64,000 bases of DNA. It comes from Lancefieldella rimae ATCC 49626. GTDB taxonomy: Bacteria > Actinomycetota > Coriobacteriia > Coriobacteriales > Atopobiaceae. The stretch covers positions 124,001-188,000 of the forward strand of contig NZ_ACFE01000002.1 in assembly GCF_000174015.1 (NCBI RefSeq). The letters are read 5' to 3'. The notes beneath the pieces are model-generated. The model worked only from the letters and a program-made list of their open reading frames with translations. It did no database searches and was not told the origin of the DNA. The stretch's first letter is position 1. Every line of letters begins with the position of its first letter. The position numbers and the translations under genes are program-made. Shown here one piece after another: positions 62,807-64,000 of the stretch.

Positions 62807-64000
62807 TCAAGCAAACTGGCTGCGATAAAGCTCAGCGTATGTACCGTCGGCACCAAGAAGCTCGCTGTGCGTGCCCTGCTCGATAATATCTCCGTGATCC
62901 ATTACAAGGATGAGGTCGGCATCTACAATCGTGGAGAGACGATGAGCAATAACAAAGCTTGTTCGGTTCTCCATGATGGCCTCCATCGCTCGAACAATCG
63001 CCTGTTCGGTGCGGGTATCGACTGATGAAGTTGCCTCATCAAGAATGAGGATTGCCGGATCGGTAAGCATGGCGCGTGCAATGGTAAGAAGCTGTCTTTG
63101 GCCTTGGCTTATGGCCTCCGCATCATTGGAGAGCTGCGTGTCGTAGCCATGGGGAAGCGTGCGTACAAAGAAGTCTACGTGGGCGGCACGGGCGGCTGCT
63201 TCTATTTCTTCTCGAGTGGCATCGGGTTTCCCGTACGCGATATTCTCGGCAATGGTGCCGTCAAAGAGCCACGTATCTTGCAAGACCATGCCAAACTGGC
63301 GTCGAAGATCGGCGCGAGCCAGATTGCGCGTGTCTATCCCGTCAAGCGTGATGCGCCCACCGTTTATCTCGTAGAAGCGCATCAGCAAGTTTATGAGGGT
63401 GGTCTTGCCGGCACCCGTTGCACCAACGATGGCTATCTTCTGTCCCGGATGAGCTACGAGGTTAACATCGTGCATCAGGGGGTTGTTATTGTCGTATCCA
63501 AAACGGACGTGCTCAAAGGTAATGCGTCCGCGTATGGGATTGGGTAAGGCGGCGGGAGTCGGTGGATCAGCCACAATTTCGGAAGTATCAAGAAGGTTGA
63601 AGACACGTTCGGCCGCGGCAAGAGCTCCCTGCAGCATATTGACCGTGAAAGAAAGCTGTGTAAGAGGCTCGGTTGCTTGGGTGAGGTATTGGAAGATAGC
63701 TTGGAATACGCCTACGCTTAGCTGGCCTGAGATGAGCATACCGCCGGCAAAGAGTCCGATGACAACCTGCGCAAGGCGGGTCAGGAAGCGAATGGCCGGA
63801 CTAATTGCGTTAGTAATGAAGTCTGCACGTTCGCTGGCGCGAGCAAGCGCTTCTGCGGCCGAGGCGATGTCTTCAAAACTTGACCTTTCATGTCCAAACG
63901 CTTTGATAACAAATCGTCCCGAATAGGCCTCCTCAACACGACCGGTAAGCTCGCCGGTGGCCGCTTGCCGCTTGGCGGCTGCATGAAGCGTCCGGTTGCT
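62807..64000 (-). CDS. ABC exporter, C-terminal part (5' end outside window)
   Basis: The frame stays open to the right edge of the window, giving 397 residues of a fused membrane-ATPase exporter. The outer part is the end of the membrane domain (GRVEEAYSGRFVIKAFGHER is its coupling region); the ATPase has Walker A GATGAGKTT, signature ISQGQRQLLTIARA in which the usual LSGGQ is SQGQ, Walker B ILILDEATSSVD, and switch IAHRLST. The SQGQ variant is typical of the YheH/LmrCD-like second halves, so the missing upstream sequence probably belongs to a heterodimeric exporter gene pair. Confidence 0.92.
   Translation of the reverse strand, partial: SNRTLHAAAKRQAATGELTGRVEEAYSGRFVIKAFGHERSSFEDIASAAEALARASERADFITNAISPAIRFLTRLAQVVIGLFAGGMLISGQLSVGVFQAIFQYLTQATEPLTQLSFTVNMLQGALAAAERVFNLLDTSEIVADPPTPAALPNPIRGRITFEHVRFGYDNNNPLMHDVNLVAHPGQKIAIVGATGAGKTTLINLLMRFYEINGGRITLDGIDTRNLARADLRRQFGMVLQDTWLFDGTIAENIAYGKPDATREEIEAAARAAHVDFFVRTLPHGYDTQLSNDAEAISQGQRQLLTIARAMLTDPAILILDEATSSVDTRTEQAIVRAMEAIMENRTSFVIAHRLSTIVDADLILVMDHGDIIEQGTHSELLGADGTYAELYRSQFA

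Overview
The window reads as a chromosome segment of a moderate-GC actinobacterium, most likely class Coriobacteriia, family Atopobiaceae (Atopobium/Lancefieldella/Olsenella type). This is inferred from gene order and protein character, not from a database search. Supporting points are the order gyrB-gyrA-tRNA-Ile-tRNA-Ala (an actinobacterial arrangement), an EF-G2-like factor, a deiminase-type arginine catabolism cluster with a YfcC-family carrier, and the absence of respiratory genes. Because gyrB/gyrA normally lie close to dnaA, the left edge is probably near the replication origin.

Layout. 0-6.3 kb: tail of a DciA/DUF721-like gene, gyrB, gyrA, a bifunctional-nuclease-family gene, tRNA-Ile and tRNA-Ala. 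6.3-6.8 kb: a gene-free stretch rich in inverted repeats. 6.8-13.4 kb: ferric-iron-type ABC importer, an unknown gene, and typA. 13.5-15.8 kb: TRIC/UPF0126 membrane protein, two tRNA-Ser genes, a DUF4013 membrane protein. 16.1-19.0 kb: ribosomal/replication operon rpsF-ssb-rpsR-DUF2232-rplI. 19.5-34.4 kb: dnaB followed by a largely purine-biosynthetic strand (purA, a DegV-PurD fusion, purE, purF-purM-purN) interleaved with a Nudix hydrolase, an ABC exporter, a pyridoxal kinase and a class B sortase. 34.4-37.2 kb: acyltransferase and radical SAM/SPASM protein. 37.2-43.3 kb: a minus-strand accessory block (flavin reductase, B3/B4 protein, small membrane proteins, nucleotidyltransferase, membrane-anchored XRE regulator, hydrolase, DUF4143 ATPase) that ends in a perfect 37-bp direct repeat fused to the 3' end of a 23S rRNA methyltransferase gene. 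44.9-49.8 kb: L-lactate/2-hydroxyacid dehydrogenase, SPFH protein, ABC-2 transporter behind a 26-bp palindromic operator. 50.1-53.9 kb: arginine deiminase pathway (arcA, ornithine carbamoyltransferase, carrier). 54.1-61.3 kb: second B3/B4 protein, EF-G-like GTPase, FtsX-like permease, acylphosphatase, DXS-like transketolase. 61.4-64.0 kb: a lipoprotein behind a promoter whose spacer holds 14 consecutive G, a probable toxin remnant with its antitoxin, and a truncated ABC exporter.

How it works together. The core genes serve replication (gyrase, DnaB, SSB), translation (S6, S18, L9, TypA, EF-G-like, four tRNAs) and de novo purine synthesis. Energy metabolism looks fermentative: arginine to ornithine with ATP via carbamoyl phosphate, and lactate/2-hydroxyacid dehydrogenase. 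Surface functions include a sortase, acyltransferase, lipoproteins and several ABC systems.

The strongest unusual signals are the poly-G promoter (candidate phase variation), the 37-bp repeat at the ATPase/methyltransferase junction, the DegV-PurD fusion, and the 26-bp operator. All function calls rest on motifs recognised by eye; no searches were run.
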